A stretch of DNA of 64,000 bases from Sinotaia quadrata (Eukaryota > Mollusca > Gastropoda > Architaenioglossa > Viviparidae). Below the pieces are notes generated by a model that saw only the letters and a program-made list of their open reading frames with translations, did no database searches and had not been told where the DNA came from. Below, one piece after another: positions 11,701 through 23,507 of the stretch (its first letter is position 1; each line of letters begins with the position of its first letter). Position numbers and translations under genes: made by a program. Where the stretch lies: contig CM054182.1 in the NCBI GenBank assembly GCA_028829895.1, forward strand, positions 19,717,501 to 19,781,500, written 5' to 3'.

Positions 11701-12754
11701 ACATGTGGAGAAGGTGTAAAATGTCTTAGTGGGTGGAGCTAATTCGGGTGGAAACCCGGGTACGAGAAGGTGGCAGTAGTGAAAATGTGATTTGAATGTA
11801 TTCGAATGACGGGATAAATAGGGTGAGAGGGGATATGAAAGAAACGGATTTAGTAGTTGAAATCAAGACGCGGAGACGAATGTATTTAATTGGCAGGATA
11901 CCTTACAGTTTATCAGCGCGAAAGCGGCGGGAGCCGGAAGCGCCCCCTACATTAGCACAGTTTATCATTCAAGTAATAAATATCATAACTCTCACACTGG
12001 CCCAGGTTCGACCGGTCACATATGTTAAACTCAAACTGGCAAGTTTGTGAACCAAATTCAAAACAGTCAAATGTAATTGAAGTAAACTATTGAATGTATA
12101 CTCTAAGCTGTTCGACTACCTTCATACCCAAGTGAGAAAGGCGTCGAAAGTTAATAAAAATAATTTACTAATACATAATACTGAAACAACAATATCAGAA
12201 ACTTACCACCTCGTGCAAATCAACAGACCACTCTAGCAAAACTGTCTAAATAATTTCAATTTTTGACTTGCTACCAACACTAAAAAAATCTAAGAGTAGA
12301 CACAAATATCCACACGACGTACTTCGATCAACTTTCTTTTAACTTCTCATTTTACTTTTAATTCTAAACACCAAACAAGATATTGTACGGAATGTCTCTT
12401 GCACTGAGCCTCCACACCTCCATCCTTCTTGCTCGAAATTGTCAAAAGGTTAAAGGTGAATCGTGTTGCTCCTCAAAACTCATCATAATTGACAGCTGGT
12501 TCATTTGTGTTATATCTTAATTTATCCTTACCAACAATCTCTACATTTTTTTTAGTTTGAATTTGGCAGGCGGGTGTCATAATAACGTTTTTATGCCTGA
12601 GTACAAGTTTCAGGATTAAAGACAAATCAAAACCAATGGTTGGAGTGTCCGCGTACAACAAACTCTGTAAAATAATTTCCAGTTTAAGGATGTCATCTCT
12701 GCAGCCCACGCTACTGTAACTTTTATAACCTTGATAATATAAAGCCCTACACAT
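11701..12754. other. unique DNA, no gene seen
   Basis: Frames at 11796-12050 (plus) and 12473-12760 (minus) are short and match no family I recognise. Confidence 0.45.
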
Positions 12755-13545
12755 ATTCATGTAACTGTCCTACATACATGGCTGTCACTGCCCTACAAGT
12801 GTTAATGTAACTGTCCTACATTTGGTAATGCAGCTGCCCTACAAATGATAAATGACACTGTTCTACATACGTTAATGTAACTGCTCTACACATAGTAATA
12901 TAACTGCCACTAATCACGTTGAAAGATAAGCTTCTTCCGTTATTAATGCAATTCCATAATGTAAATGCAGATACCTACACCCCCCGATGGTAAACTGTCT
13001 CTAGCAGGATTAATATAATTGCTCTGTGGCTATATGTAGCTGTAAGCACAGTTGTCAGCGCAACCTTTCCTACCCGTGCTAATCTCATCGTCCAAGACTT
13101 ATTTTCACCTAACTATCGCCACACACGTTAAACAATTACCCTTCCATACATCTACTGTCTAATTTTATTAATGTAATAATTCCTACAGTAATTTAACTGC
13201 CCATGTCCTTCCCATGGTAATATAACCGGCCCTATAGTAATTTAACTGCCCACGTCCTTCCCATAGTAATATAACTGGCCCTATAGTAATTTAACTGCCC
13301 ATATAGTAATTTACCTGTGCATATCCTTCACGTGGTAATGTAATCGGCCCTGTCCTCTACAATGACACAATTGTCCCTCTCCTCTATAGTAATGTAATTG
13401 CCCTTGTCCTCTATAGTAATTTAATTGTCCCTGTCCGATAGTAATGTAATTGTGCCTGCCCACTATGGTAGTGTAACTGCCAATGTCCTTCTTTGTTAAG
13501 TCCTCCCCATAGTAATATGAACAGTCCTGCTTGATTAACATCGTC
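12755..13545. repeat. degenerate about 30-bp minisatellite
   Basis: The phrase TAATGTAACTGYCCTACAT recurs with variation from 12755 to about 12905. After a diverged middle part, related TAGTAATTTAACTGCCC units continue at about 13180-13510. Period and sequence wander, so the array is old. Confidence 0.75.
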
Positions 13546-14319
13546 CTCTCCTAATTATATCTGGCTGTCCAAACTAATATCCACAGGGACTATTAACCTC
13601 ATTTATGACAATATAATCAAAGAAAATTATTCCTTGCTATATTCCGTTGCAAATCAAGGGCAGTTTACCTAACTGTTAATTTCTTTAAACGATTTTGAGA
13701 AACAATTGTGTTCTGAAATGAAGAACTTAATGTTATAACATTATTTTTAAATATGTACTCGACTAGTAGAGAATTACTTAATAGCTGTTTAAAGGGAATC
13801 TGTAATTTACTTTTTCTATTTTCTTATAAATTGCTAGCAACAAGAATAAACCACCCCGCAAATATACACGTGCTGAAAGATCTAATTTAAAACTTGGCTG
13901 TGTTTGGCAATTTCTGATCCAGTTTAATTTTGCAAAAAGTCCTTGAACGGGTTTGCGAAAGAATTTGTCTTGAGCAATCTGTGTCAGTGCCTGCATGTAA
14001 ATATTCGTATTTTGTTCATTACAACTTTTCAAAATATATACATTTACACATTCTGCAAATAACTCTAGAATTGGACAAGGTAGAAATACTACAAAAGAAA
14101 TTAATGCCATCGGTCTGATAAGAGCAACGAATACTTTCACATACCAGTAGAGCCATGCAGATCGTCATGTTTACGTCACATCACGGCGCAACATGGTGTA
14201 TTTGCGCACGACACTTAAGATCATGCTTACATGTGTTTGTGTTAGTTTTATTATAGCTTTAAGCAAAGTTCGCTGGAGTGCTATCATTTCTTACTCCATG
14301 GCTGGTCTACACAGGCTAG
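13546..14319. other. unique AT-rich DNA, no gene seen
   Basis: A 120-codon minus-strand frame at 13778-14140 is non-repetitive but unrecognised. It is within chance length for this composition. Confidence 0.45.
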
Positions 14320-14655
14320 AGAGACCTTTGCTTACACAAGGACTAGGTCATGTTTTTCTTCAGCTTACAATTTCATTAGGACTAAGTAATGTTTTTGAGT
14401 TTGCAAAGACAAGAATAAATAATGTCATTGAGTTTACAATTCACTAGGACTAAGTAAAGTCATTGAGCTTACAATTCACTAGGACTAAGTAATGTCATTG
14501 AGTTTACAATTCACTAGGACTAAGTAATGTCATTGAGCTTACAATTCACTAGGACTAAGTAATGTCATCGAGCTACAATTCACTAGGAGTAAGTAGTGTC
14601 ATTGAGCTACAATTCACTAGGACTAAGTATTGTCATTGACATAGGATTCATTAGG
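14320..14655. repeat. 35-bp minisatellite
   Basis: Units carrying ACAATTCACTAGGACTAAGT repeat with a 35-bp period (for example 14424, 14459, 14494). Diverged copies lie to the left from about 14320. Confidence 0.93.
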
Positions 14656-14719
14656 ATTATTAAGACATTTTACAAACTCTGATGTTTTTGGTCTACTGTC
14701 AGTAGAACTAGGGAAAATC

Positions 14720-14950
14720 TTTACGAACTGTAACGTGTCTTTGAACTACTAATCCACAAGGTATAAAAAAAATAATTTACAAACTGTAATATGTCTTCGA
14801 CTAAGCAAAGGCAAAGACTTTACAACTGTAATATGTCTTCTACTAAGCAAAGGCAGTGACTTTACAACTGAAATACGTCTTTGCGTCACTATACTACTAG
14901 ATGCAGGAAAAGACTTTACAACTGAAATACATCTTTGCGTCAATAAGACT
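14720..14950. repeat. decayed about 50-bp tandem repeat
   Basis: The phrases AAAGACTTTACAACTG and GTCTTcGACTAAGCAAAGGC recur about four to five times at 45-65 bp spacing. Confidence 0.75.
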
Positions 14951-17074
14951 TTAAAGTGTGTTTTGTTCTAGATCTTATTTTAGTAACTATTTACTTAGAA
15001 AGCGGAGAAAGCTGCATATCTGTGCTTGGTGGTACGACTCCACTCGAAAGAGTAATAAATCTTTAATATTATAATATTATACTAGAGAGAAACTTTTCAT
15101 TATATCACGGTGATATTGGTTCTTTACAAGTATGGAGAATTGGTCAACTGTAGTATGTCTTTGTATGCACAATTCCAGCCAAACAAGGTAATATACATGT
15201 ATGTACTAGTCATCTATGATTAAGCAGACTTTTCAAATTGTAATAAATCGTTTGGCTTCTCGATCACTAGGACAAGCTTTTGCAAACTAATTTATCATTG
15301 GATTTACAAGTCCACTCGGCAAACGTAAAATGTATTTGAGCTACTAGTGTACTATTAGAGACAAATGTTCCAATTATGCAATCACACAAATGCATTGTTT
15401 TTTCTTTTGGTAGTCCTGACGAAAACACGCGCCATTTATTAAAAGCATTACCATGTCTTTGGGCTTCAAGTCAACCAGAACAGTCGTGTGCTTCTAGTTA
15501 ACTAGTAACTTTTTATGGGCTTTATGAACATGAGAAAAACTGTTGAGGTTTTTAAGACCGTTCGGTTATAATTATAATTATTTTATATTTGAAGGTAATG
15601 GTGTAAGTTGTCTGGGAATGGTTGAGTAGCTAAATGTGTTTGTTCTAGGACCAGTGGCCAGTTTCATTCTCTGTATTGGTCTGAGAGTAATTATAGAAAC
15701 ATATTTCTTTCAAGTCAAACTTGCACGGATTTACAGATTTGCACGTTGTGCGAACAATGTCAGTTACTTTTATATAACCTTTCGGAAAAGAAAACAAAAG
15801 CTGTTTTGAAAATGGATAGGTGACCTGATTACAGAAAAACATGTTGCTTTCATGCAAGGATAGAAGCTTATGCACTATACTGTTATCCTTGTACAATAAA
15901 GTTTATCAAACTCACCCTGTAAAGGGAAGTAATCGTGTCAGCGATAGCATTTATGCGCAATTGACAACCTTACAGTTAGTGAAAGAATGTGAAATCTAGA
16001 CTTGTGTTTATGGTTCCCGTCAGTGGATGTTTTATAGAATCGACAACACCCACAAGCAAACTGCACATCGGGTTACGGTCTGGTGATGACGTGGTTTGCT
16101 GACGTGTATTCAGTCTTTGTGTTGCACGTGCAGAAGAAATACCACGGCATTTTCTCATGACATGGACGTGTCTTGAAGAAATTAGCACTTGTCTGTTCAT
16201 ACACCTCTACCACCTGTCACATTTCCGGTACAATACTGTCGAAGGTAAACAATATGAAAACCTTATTTTTGAGGTTTTGGGCGTGTTGGTTAGGACCAGC
16301 CTTCAAAGGTTCAAAGTCCATCCTGCGAATAGAAGACAAAGTAGAACAATTCGCCTTGATCTACAGTTCGCTCTGGCCTGCGTGCTTCGTGCATCTTTCA
16401 AAGTTTATCTCTTCATCATCAGCTATAGATTTACTCTCTTTTTTTTTAAGCCTTTGCTATATTGCTATCACGTCATCTCTAGTCTTTGTAAGACTTTAGG
16501 CAGATTCTTTTTATCACCTTATCACTTCAGTCTGAGGATAGCTTCTTCAGACTTAGGGAGTATATTTCAACTTTTATCAATCTTTATCACACATTCCTTC
16601 TATTGGTGCACTCTGGTAAACTAGTTGAAATCCTGCATAAAGAAAACGAATTAATTAAAAGGGTATACTTACGCAAGAGTGATGACGTCGACGATGTTGA
16701 TGACGTGATAATCTTGTTAATAGTGATTATGATTATACCTAGAGTGATATTTGTATTGAAGATGCCGATGCTACTAATAAAATCGGAGATTTTGTAGTGT
16801 TGTCATGGTCATGTATGGTTATAATTATAGTGACGATGATGAAAAGGAAAATGTTAAGCTGCTGCTCATAATAATGATCGTGGTGGCGTCAACAAAGACG
16901 GTGGTAACGATGGGGTGGGGGATGGTGAGCGTCTGATGGATAATTATGATGACAAGAGGCTAATGGATGGATACTAATTTATACTGATTATGGTAAATTT
17001 TGATACTAATGAAGATTGCGTCAAATTAATTATATCGACAATAGTAGTGCTGTTGATGATGATAGAAATACTTT
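14951..17074. other. unique AT-rich DNA, no gene seen
   Basis: The longest frame (16157-16624, 155 codons) is rich in Phe, Leu and Ser with no recognisable domain. Around 16680-16990 there is a loose GATGATGA/GTGATGATG-rich stretch. I see no gene. Confidence 0.45.
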
Positions 17075-17345
17075 AAGCAATTTTACATCACTGTTTGTTA
17101 CTTGAAAATTCTACATCACTGTTTGTTACTTGGAAATTCTACATCACTGTTTGTCACTTAGAAATTGTATATCACTGTTTGTTACTTAGAAATTGTACAT
17201 CACTGTTTGTCACTTAGAAATTGTACATCACTGTTTGTTACTTAGAAATTGTACATCACTGTTTGTTACTTAGAAATTTTACATCACTGTTTGTTACTTA
17301 GAAATTCTACATCACTGTTTGCTACTTAGAAATTCTAAATTCTAA
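17075..17345. repeat. 28-bp minisatellite
   Basis: About nine or ten copies of a 28-bp unit containing CATCACTGTTTGTTACTTAG (for example at 17114 and 17142). Variation is confined to a few positions. Confidence 0.95.
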
Positions 17346-17809
17346 ATGTCAGGTGACATGTACGTCATACATTATTTTTGTACTCTCGGCACCAACAAGC
17401 TGGTTTCCATCTTTCACTCATAAACTGAGATGACATTGCTCCTATCTGCCGGCGGCTATCCAACTTTCTATTGTTAATTCCTAAGAGTTACTATCTGCCT
17501 TGGTTAGGGATTTATTCTCATGCGCGGACAATCAAGTGTAGAATATTTCCATTTCCACTTACACTGTTAATAAGAAGAAAACGTCTGGCGTAGGTTTATA
17601 TTTTTGAAATGCGTAGTTGGTTATCTTTACGTGCATAAAGGTGTTAATGCTTATGACTCCAACGTACAAATACAATATATTTTTAATATGTATTTAATGT
17701 TTCAGGAATAAATTCATCAATTAATCTCTTCAGAGATTGACAGTATGACTGCATATGTATTTAGTTGCTCATTATAAAATTACTATGTTGGTTAATAAGT
17801 TGTAGATTA
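17346..17809. other. unique AT-rich DNA, nothing seen
   Basis: No coding or repeat structure recognised between the 28-bp and 32-bp arrays. Confidence 0.5.
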
Positions 17810-19030
17810 TAGCATTATTGTACTTCTGCAGTTGAAGATGATAGACAATTTATGTTATTATAGCTGCAGATTATAACATGAATATATGGTGTGCTTGCAG
17901 ATTATAGTATTAATATACTGGTGTGCTTGCAGATTATAGTATTAATATATTGGTGTGCTTGCAGATTATAGTATTAATATATTGGTGTGCTTGCAGATTA
18001 TAGTATTAATATATTGGTGTGCTTGCAGATTATAGTATTAATATATTGGTGTGCTTGCAGATTATAGTATTAATATATTGGTGTGCTTGCAGATTATAGT
18101 ATTAATATATTGGTGTGCTTGCAGATTATAGTATTAATATATTGGTGTGCTTGCAGATTATAGTATTAATATATTGGTGTGCTTGCAGATTATAGTATTA
18201 ATATATTGGTGTGCTTGCAGATTATAGTATTAATATACTGGTGTGCTTGCAGATTATAGTATTAATATATTGGTGTGCTTGCAGATTATAGTATTAATAT
18301 ATTGGTGTGCTTGCAGATTATAGTATTAATATATTGGTGTGCTTGCAGATTATAGTATTAATATATTGGTGTGCTTGCAGATTAAAGCATTAATGCAACA
18401 ATGTAGGTTAAAACCTTAATATATTGGTTATTTGCACATTATAATTTTAATATAGTGATACGGATGTAGATTATATCATTGATACAGTGGTAAAGTTGCA
18501 GATTATATAATCAATGTATTCATGCAGTTGCAGGCGGTAGGTTATATGTATTGTTTTATTCAGCAGAATAGAGCATAAATGGATTGGTTGAGTGGCAAGT
18601 TATATCATTAATGTAACGATGTAGAAGCAGATTATAACATCAGTGTACTTGTTTAATCGCAAATAATAACATTAATGTGTTGGTGTATTTGTATATTATA
18701 GCCGTAGTGTACTGGAGTAGTTGCATTAACGCACATTTGTAGCTTCAGGTTATCGATTAATTCTACTGGCATATTTGCAGATTAATGCTATAACGTTTAA
18801 GGTGTAGTTACACATTATAGCAGTAATATATTGTATACTTGCAGATTAAGGATTAATTGTATTGATGTAGTTTCAGATTGTAGCAGTAGTATGCATTTGC
18901 AGATTATAGCTTGAATTTAATGATGTAGTTGCAGATTATAACATCCTTGTATTAGTGTAAATGAACATTATAGCATTATTGTATTGGTATATTGCAGATC
19001 ATATAATTAATGTATTAGTGCAACTGTAAG
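17810..19030. repeat. 32-bp minisatellite with long decayed flanks
   Basis: The core at 17893-18385 contains about sixteen 32-bp units (GCTTGCAGATTATAGTATTA...), differing by at most a base or two. Outside it, the phrases 'TTGCAGATTATA' and 'ATTAATgTAnTGgTGTA' persist with growing divergence and irregular spacing from 17810 and out to about 19030. Confidence 0.96.
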
Positions 19031-19103
19031 TTGTAACTTGATGATGTCTTGATAACCCTACTTGTCCGCATCAGTGCATCCTGTTACCTATTGAAAGGAA
19101 TGG

Positions 19104-19211
19104 GTATTAACACACAAATAGTTCATATAAATAAAGCAATGCTATTGCATTTGACAAGGTATTAACACACAAATAGTTCATATAAATAAAGCAATGCTAT
19201 TGCATTTGACA
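19104..19211. repeat. 55-bp tandem duplication
   Basis: The block beginning GTATTAACACACAAATAGTT at 19104 is repeated directly at 19159 with almost no change. Confidence 0.95.
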
Positions 19212-19468
19212 TGGATTTTCTTTGATGTTGAAAAACGTTTTCTTCCTCCGAGACGGTTACAATCATGTCCAACACATGTTGCATTTTTGCATCACTTTTC
19301 CATTTGATTAATGACGGTATTTCGTGCTGGCAATAAAAGTGAGTTGACGACTGAACAAAGTGTGAACAAAAACTGAGAAAGGAAATTGGCTTTCAGTGTG
19401 GGCATCATGATAGGTTTGTTTTCATTTTTGTTTATTCGACGCATTGATATTTTTTTGTAAGTGTGTTT

Positions 19469-19473
19469 GTTTG
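19469..19473. repeat. retrotransposon target-site duplication, left copy
   Basis: GTTTG immediately precedes the 5' LTR and the same five bases follow the 3' LTR at 27780-27784. Five base pairs is typical of Ty3/gypsy integrases. Confidence 0.93.
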
Positions 19474-21020
19474 TGTCACGAGTCTGATAAAAATGTCCGA
19501 CCTGATGACCCACTTGCCTTGTTTACTTCAAATTCGAATATTTGAAACCCTTGGCCCTTTGTTCAAAGCTTCCTTTTTCTAGGTGCTTCTAGAACAGGTC
19601 AAGATGTTATGTAACTTTAGGACCATTGTCCAGTTCTCGAACCAACCACATGCTTTGCGAACAGTCACGTGATACGCAATATACCTTTCTATATATGTAC
19701 CCACACGCTTCCGCTCCCTCACTTCGAGCACATTTTAGCTAATTCCATCAGCTTACTCGGGTCGTGAGAGGCAGCCGGCGCCATAGAGAATCAAGGTACC
19801 CTTCGACTTCTCTCAAAGGTATCATTTTATTTAATAGTATTTGCCTAGGTATTGTTTAAGTATGTATTTGTGCTATGTATTATATGATTTCCATATACAC
19901 TTGAGCATGGTTCAGAGAAATAGCTGAAAACCTATATGTTACGGAATATAAATTTATTGTAACCATTTTTCCATTTCTGTACTTTAATTTATATTGTTTT
20001 AATTCACTAAGAGCCAGAATGCTGCGCTCGATATGAATTCTTCATGTAATTCAATTATTGCGTGTAATTTAAATTGTAAATTGTGAAGCGCTCTGTCGGC
20101 TTGAATTACCCCTTGTATGAACATTAATTTAACGTTGTATCTATTTTATTGCTTCATACGTCATGACTGTTAAATGGAACACATGTGAGACGATTATATT
20201 TTTTCTAAAATCTAATTGTAAGCGACGCGAAGTCGAAACTCTTTGTTCAGCGCATTTAATTGAGCCATGCCTAAGTAGGACCTGTTAGGTTGAGAATTAT
20301 ATCCAAACACGTTGCATCCACAGGTCGGCTCATGGTTCATGTTCACCCATGCCTCACCTGCATTAGCTTATTGGTGTAAGCGTGTCGAAATCCACTCTGA
20401 GGGCCATGCTGCAAAAATTCCAGTTCCTAGCCACTAACAAAGGGACATCATTCCTTATGCACCACGTGTGTCGTTAAAGGGGGACTGAGGGAACGAACCG
20501 GCATGACTGAGTGTTGAGACCAAGGATACAAGAATAGAGCTAAGTGCAAAATCAAGTGTACAGATCTCAAAGGAACACTTTTCTGGCAATTTAGATTGAC
20601 AAAAATCAGGCATAGGCGCGTAAAGACAGAGTGAAGACTATTCGCGTTGCATTCGATTTATTGTTAATTTGTTAAACTTTATTAAATCTTATTTTCTTGT
20701 TAATACCTCTTAGTAGTTGATTTCTATGCACAATAGACCAATTAGATTAATTCTTAGATTTGAATGGGGGCGGATGAGCAGAAAGATTGATGACGAGTGC
20801 ATATTAATTTAGAGGGACTTAACTGTTTTCAAATCTAGCTAAAAGTTCGCAGTTTATTAGTCTGTAAATTTGTCGTCTGAACTACAAGACGCACTTTTAA
20901 TTAGTCAGATAATAAATTGAGCAACCAGTCTGCGTAGAATATGAGAGGAAGAACTAATTATATTTAAAGTCTTTTAATTATTCTAAGCAGGGTCTTTAAA
21001 TAAATACTGGAAACGTAACA
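19474..21020 (+). repeat. 5' LTR
   Basis: 1547 bp, starting TGTCACGAGT and ending GGAAACGTAACA, so the ends carry the short inverted TGT...ACA. It contains a TATA box with a correctly spaced initiator (19690-19724) and AATAAA signals at 20911-20916 and 20999-21004. No long open frame lies inside it. Confidence 0.97.
19690..19724 (+). promoter_or_regulatory. LTR core promoter: TATA box and initiator
   Basis: TATATAT at 19690-19696 is followed by the initiator-type TCACTT at 19719-19724, whose A (19721) lies 31 bp downstream of the first T. That is the standard metazoan spacing. An E-box CACGTG sits about 25 bp upstream, near 19666. If correct, U3 is about 247 bp and transcription starts near 19721. 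The identical copy in the 3' LTR is at 26449-26483. Confidence 0.6.
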
Positions 21021-21024
21021 AGTG

Positions 21025-21042
21025 TGGGTCGTCGCGGGATTG
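21025..21042 (+). promoter_or_regulatory. candidate primer-binding site
   Basis: TGGGTCGTCGCGGGATTG begins four bases after the LTR. Its reverse complement has the form of a tRNA 3' end, with a terminal CCA and a T-arm-like TCAATCCCGCG. The layout resembles tRNA-Pro type sites but does not match exactly, so I do not name the tRNA. Confidence 0.6.
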
Positions 21043-21638
21043 ATATGTATTAAATTGTAAATTGTAACATTTTTATACATAGGGCGCATCATAACCTAGA
21101 AACGAACGAACGAACAGAATTGCCAATTGTTCTTTTGATTTTTGTATCACTGATTTTCTTTGCTTTTGTTGTGACATGTGCATGTATTCTTTTGCAGAGT
21201 AGCGTGCATGTTAGTTAATGTTGATATATTTAAGCGTAGTTAAATATGTCATGTTAGCTATTGAATGATTTATTTAGTATTGTGTTACTGAGTACTTCAT
21301 TGTGAGGAGTCGAAGGTTATACCGCCAGCTAGGAGAGTTATCGGTAGTAACAGACTTCGGACTATTATATTTAGGGTGCTAGATATAATGTGTAATGTTG
21401 TATGGTAGGAGCCGTGACATTACGAAAGTCTTGGAACAGCGGACACTGTGACAAGCAGGTGAAACGTGTAAGAGTTAACGCGCAATTTATTTCGGAAGGT
21501 GTTCTGAGTAAATTAAATAATTTTTGTAAGGTTGTAGCCTAAAAGTTATTTTCGGGATAAGCGGAGTTATCGCCGACGGTTAAAACACACAATTCACGAG
21601 ATACATTGTTATTGTAGCCAGCGCGCTAAGACAGTAAA
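21043..21638 (+). other. untranslated leader of the retrotransposon
   Basis: About 600 bp between the primer site and the gag ATG. It contains a short AACG tetranucleotide run near 21101-21115 and no substantial open frame. A packaging signal is expected here by analogy; I cannot point to one. Confidence 0.6.
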
Positions 21639-23507
21639 ATGGATCGCAAACAGGTTATCGAAGACCTGAAAGAAACCGGTATCATGATAGGATATCAGGG
21701 TGACGAACTGACGAACTACGTCAAAACTGAGCTAGAGAAAGCGGAAAAAGAGAAAGAAAGAGAAAAGGAGAGAGTAGAAAAAGCGGACAAAGAAAGGCAA
21801 GAGATAGAAAGGGAAGAACGGTTAGCTGCCCGCGAAGCTAAGAAGTTAGAAGCTGATAGACTAGCCGAAGCTAAAAGGTTAGAAGCTGAAACTGAGGCTA
21901 AACGCATAGCAGCCAATGCAGACACGGAAGCCAAACGCATCGCCGCAGACGCGGAAATAAAACGGTTAGAATGGGAAGTAAAGAAACTAGAAGTTACCAA
22001 TCCAAACCGTGACCGCAGAAGCAGTGGTGATTCGCGTTCTAGCGATGGAAATAATCACAGTAGAATTGAAAACATCATTCCAAAGATAAATATGGTCCCA
22101 TTTGATGAGAACAAAGATCAAATAGACGCGTATTTAAAAACGTTTGAAAAGTTAGCCAGAGCAACGAACATTCCAGCGGAACATTGGGCGATAAATTTAT
22201 CGGGGTTATTGCAGGGCAGTGCGAAAAACGAGTTCAATAAGCTTAGCGATTCTGAGTCAGATAATTACGACACAGTCAAGGCCGCATTATTGAAACGTTA
22301 CAAACTCACAGCAGATACATACCGACGTAAGTTTAAACAGGCCACTAAAGCCAGTTCAGAGACGCACGCACAGTACATACGACGTGTAACTGACTTGTTC
22401 CAAAGATGGATAGATCTAGCCGAAACTCCACAGACGTACGCAGGTCTTAGGGATGAAATGGTAAAAGACCATATTCTCGGGTCATACAAATCAGATCTAC
22501 TGATTCACTTAGCAATAAGGGAAAAATCTACGCTAGAGGAGATAGGCAACGCCGCCGATCGCTTTGATGACGCACATTCTCAATTCTCGAACGCACACGC
22601 GAACAACAAGTCTCGACCGAACGAACCGCAGACTCGAAAGGATAAGAAAAATGACGGGAAGGCACATAGTGAGCGTGATGATAAAACATCTAAACCCGAC
22701 ACTAAAAACAAGTCCGACAAACAGAAAGATAAAAAGAATCTTGCATGTTACACTTGTGGTGATAGTGGCCATTTTTCACGAACATGTCCTGAAAAGAAAA
22801 CAGCTAAAGTTTACGCAGTAGAAAGTCATACACCTAAAACAGAAAAGTCGAATCGAACACCAGTACAGGCAAACGGTCACGATACAATCGCTTTGCTTGA
22901 TACAGGGTGTGAGCTGGACGCTATTGTAAATGCATCATTAGTTAACCGTACCGACTACACAGGGGAGACAATCTCTGTCACCTTTGCAAACGGCGAACAA
23001 GACATTTTACCAGTAGCTGAAGTCTCGATTGTTTCAGACTTTGTAGAAGGAACAGTCAAAGCGGCAGTTATGGAAGACTCACCGCATGACGTGATCCTTG
23101 GTTGCAAGTATGTTTTGCCATGCAAAAAACAAACTTCAACTGAACCACCACTGGTTAACGCTGTAACCAGAGCAGCGAGTAGTAAAGACAAATCTGTAAC
23201 TGCACCGATGTCTGCCGCACCAGCCGTAGATAAAGCAACAGTTAGCGAGATTAAAATATTACAAGCTGAGGACGAAACACTAGACAAGTTACGCAGACAA
23301 GCTGTACCTGTTAGTGACGTCAACACTGACGATTCGAATAAGAAAGCGTGCATTATTCTGAAAAAGGGTTTATTGTACCGCTATTCGAAAGTGGGAGACG
23401 AATTTCGGAAACAATTAGTCGTTCCACAAACCAAACGAAAGGACGTATTACGATTAGGTCATGAGAGTCTTTTTGGTGCACACATGGGTGTACAAAAAAA
23501 CAACTAG
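21639..23507 (+). CDS. gag-pol: Gag-protease frame, running into the integrase zinc domain
   Basis: 622 codons from ATG 21639. Residues about 28-125 form a Lys/Glu/Ala-rich coiled coil with a repeated EAKRIAA motif. Residues about 145-310 are the capsid; its second half (232-309, around FQRWIDLAETPQTYAGLRDE) has the spacing of a SCAN-type helical domain. A charged linker leads to a zinc knuckle C370-X2-C373-X4-H378-X4-C383 for RNA binding. The aspartic protease follows, with D421-T-G and the second conserved motif ILG at 486-488. Next, with no RT in between, comes the start of integrase: the KGLLYR segment and the two His (H608, H615) of the HHCC zinc finger. The frame closes at TAG 23505, just after an A7 run at 23494-23500, while integrase continues in the next forward frame. 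The protein would otherwise be one Gag-Pol polyprotein. The cut is probably an indel or a sequencing error. Confidence 0.93.
   Translation: MDRKQVIEDLKETGIMIGYQGDELTNYVKTELEKAEKEKEREKERVEKADKERQEIEREERLAAREAKKLEADRLAEAKRLEAETEAKRIAANADTEAKRIAADAEIKRLEWEVKKLEVTNPNRDRRSSGDSRSSDGNNHSRIENIIPKINMVPFDENKDQIDAYLKTFEKLARATNIPAEHWAINLSGLLQGSAKNEFNKLSDSESDNYDTVKAALLKRYKLTADTYRRKFKQATKASSETHAQYIRRVTDLFQRWIDLAETPQTYAGLRDEMVKDHILGSYKSDLLIHLAIREKSTLEEIGNAADRFDDAHSQFSNAHANNKSRPNEPQTRKDKKNDGKAHSERDDKTSKPDTKNKSDKQKDKKNLACYTCGDSGHFSRTCPEKKTAKVYAVESHTPKTEKSNRTPVQANGHDTIALLDTGCELDAIVNASLVNRTDYTGETISVTFANGEQDILPVAEVSIVSDFVEGTVKAAVMEDSPHDVILGCKYVLPCKKQTSTEPPLVNAVTRAASSKDKSVTAPMSAAPAVDKATVSEIKILQAEDETLDKLRRQAVPVSDVNTDDSNKKACIILKKGLLYRYSKVGDEFRKQLVVPQTKRKDVLRLGHESLFGAHMGVQKNN

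Noticed and set aside
16157..16624. 155-codon non-repetitive frame
   Set aside because: It is the longest frame outside repeats and transposons, but one of this length is expected by chance in 64 kb on six frames. Composition is Phe/Leu/Ser-rich as in random AT-rich DNA, and I see no domain.
19292..19513. Minus-strand frame spanning the left LTR junction
   Set aside because: It crosses the retrotransposon boundary, so it could only have existed since the insertion; no domain.
23494..23507. Programmed -1 frameshift at the A7 run
   Set aside because: The required change of frame is +1 (or -2), not -1, and it falls inside the integrase zinc finger, where a regulated shift makes little sense. 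A homopolymer indel or sequencing error fits better.
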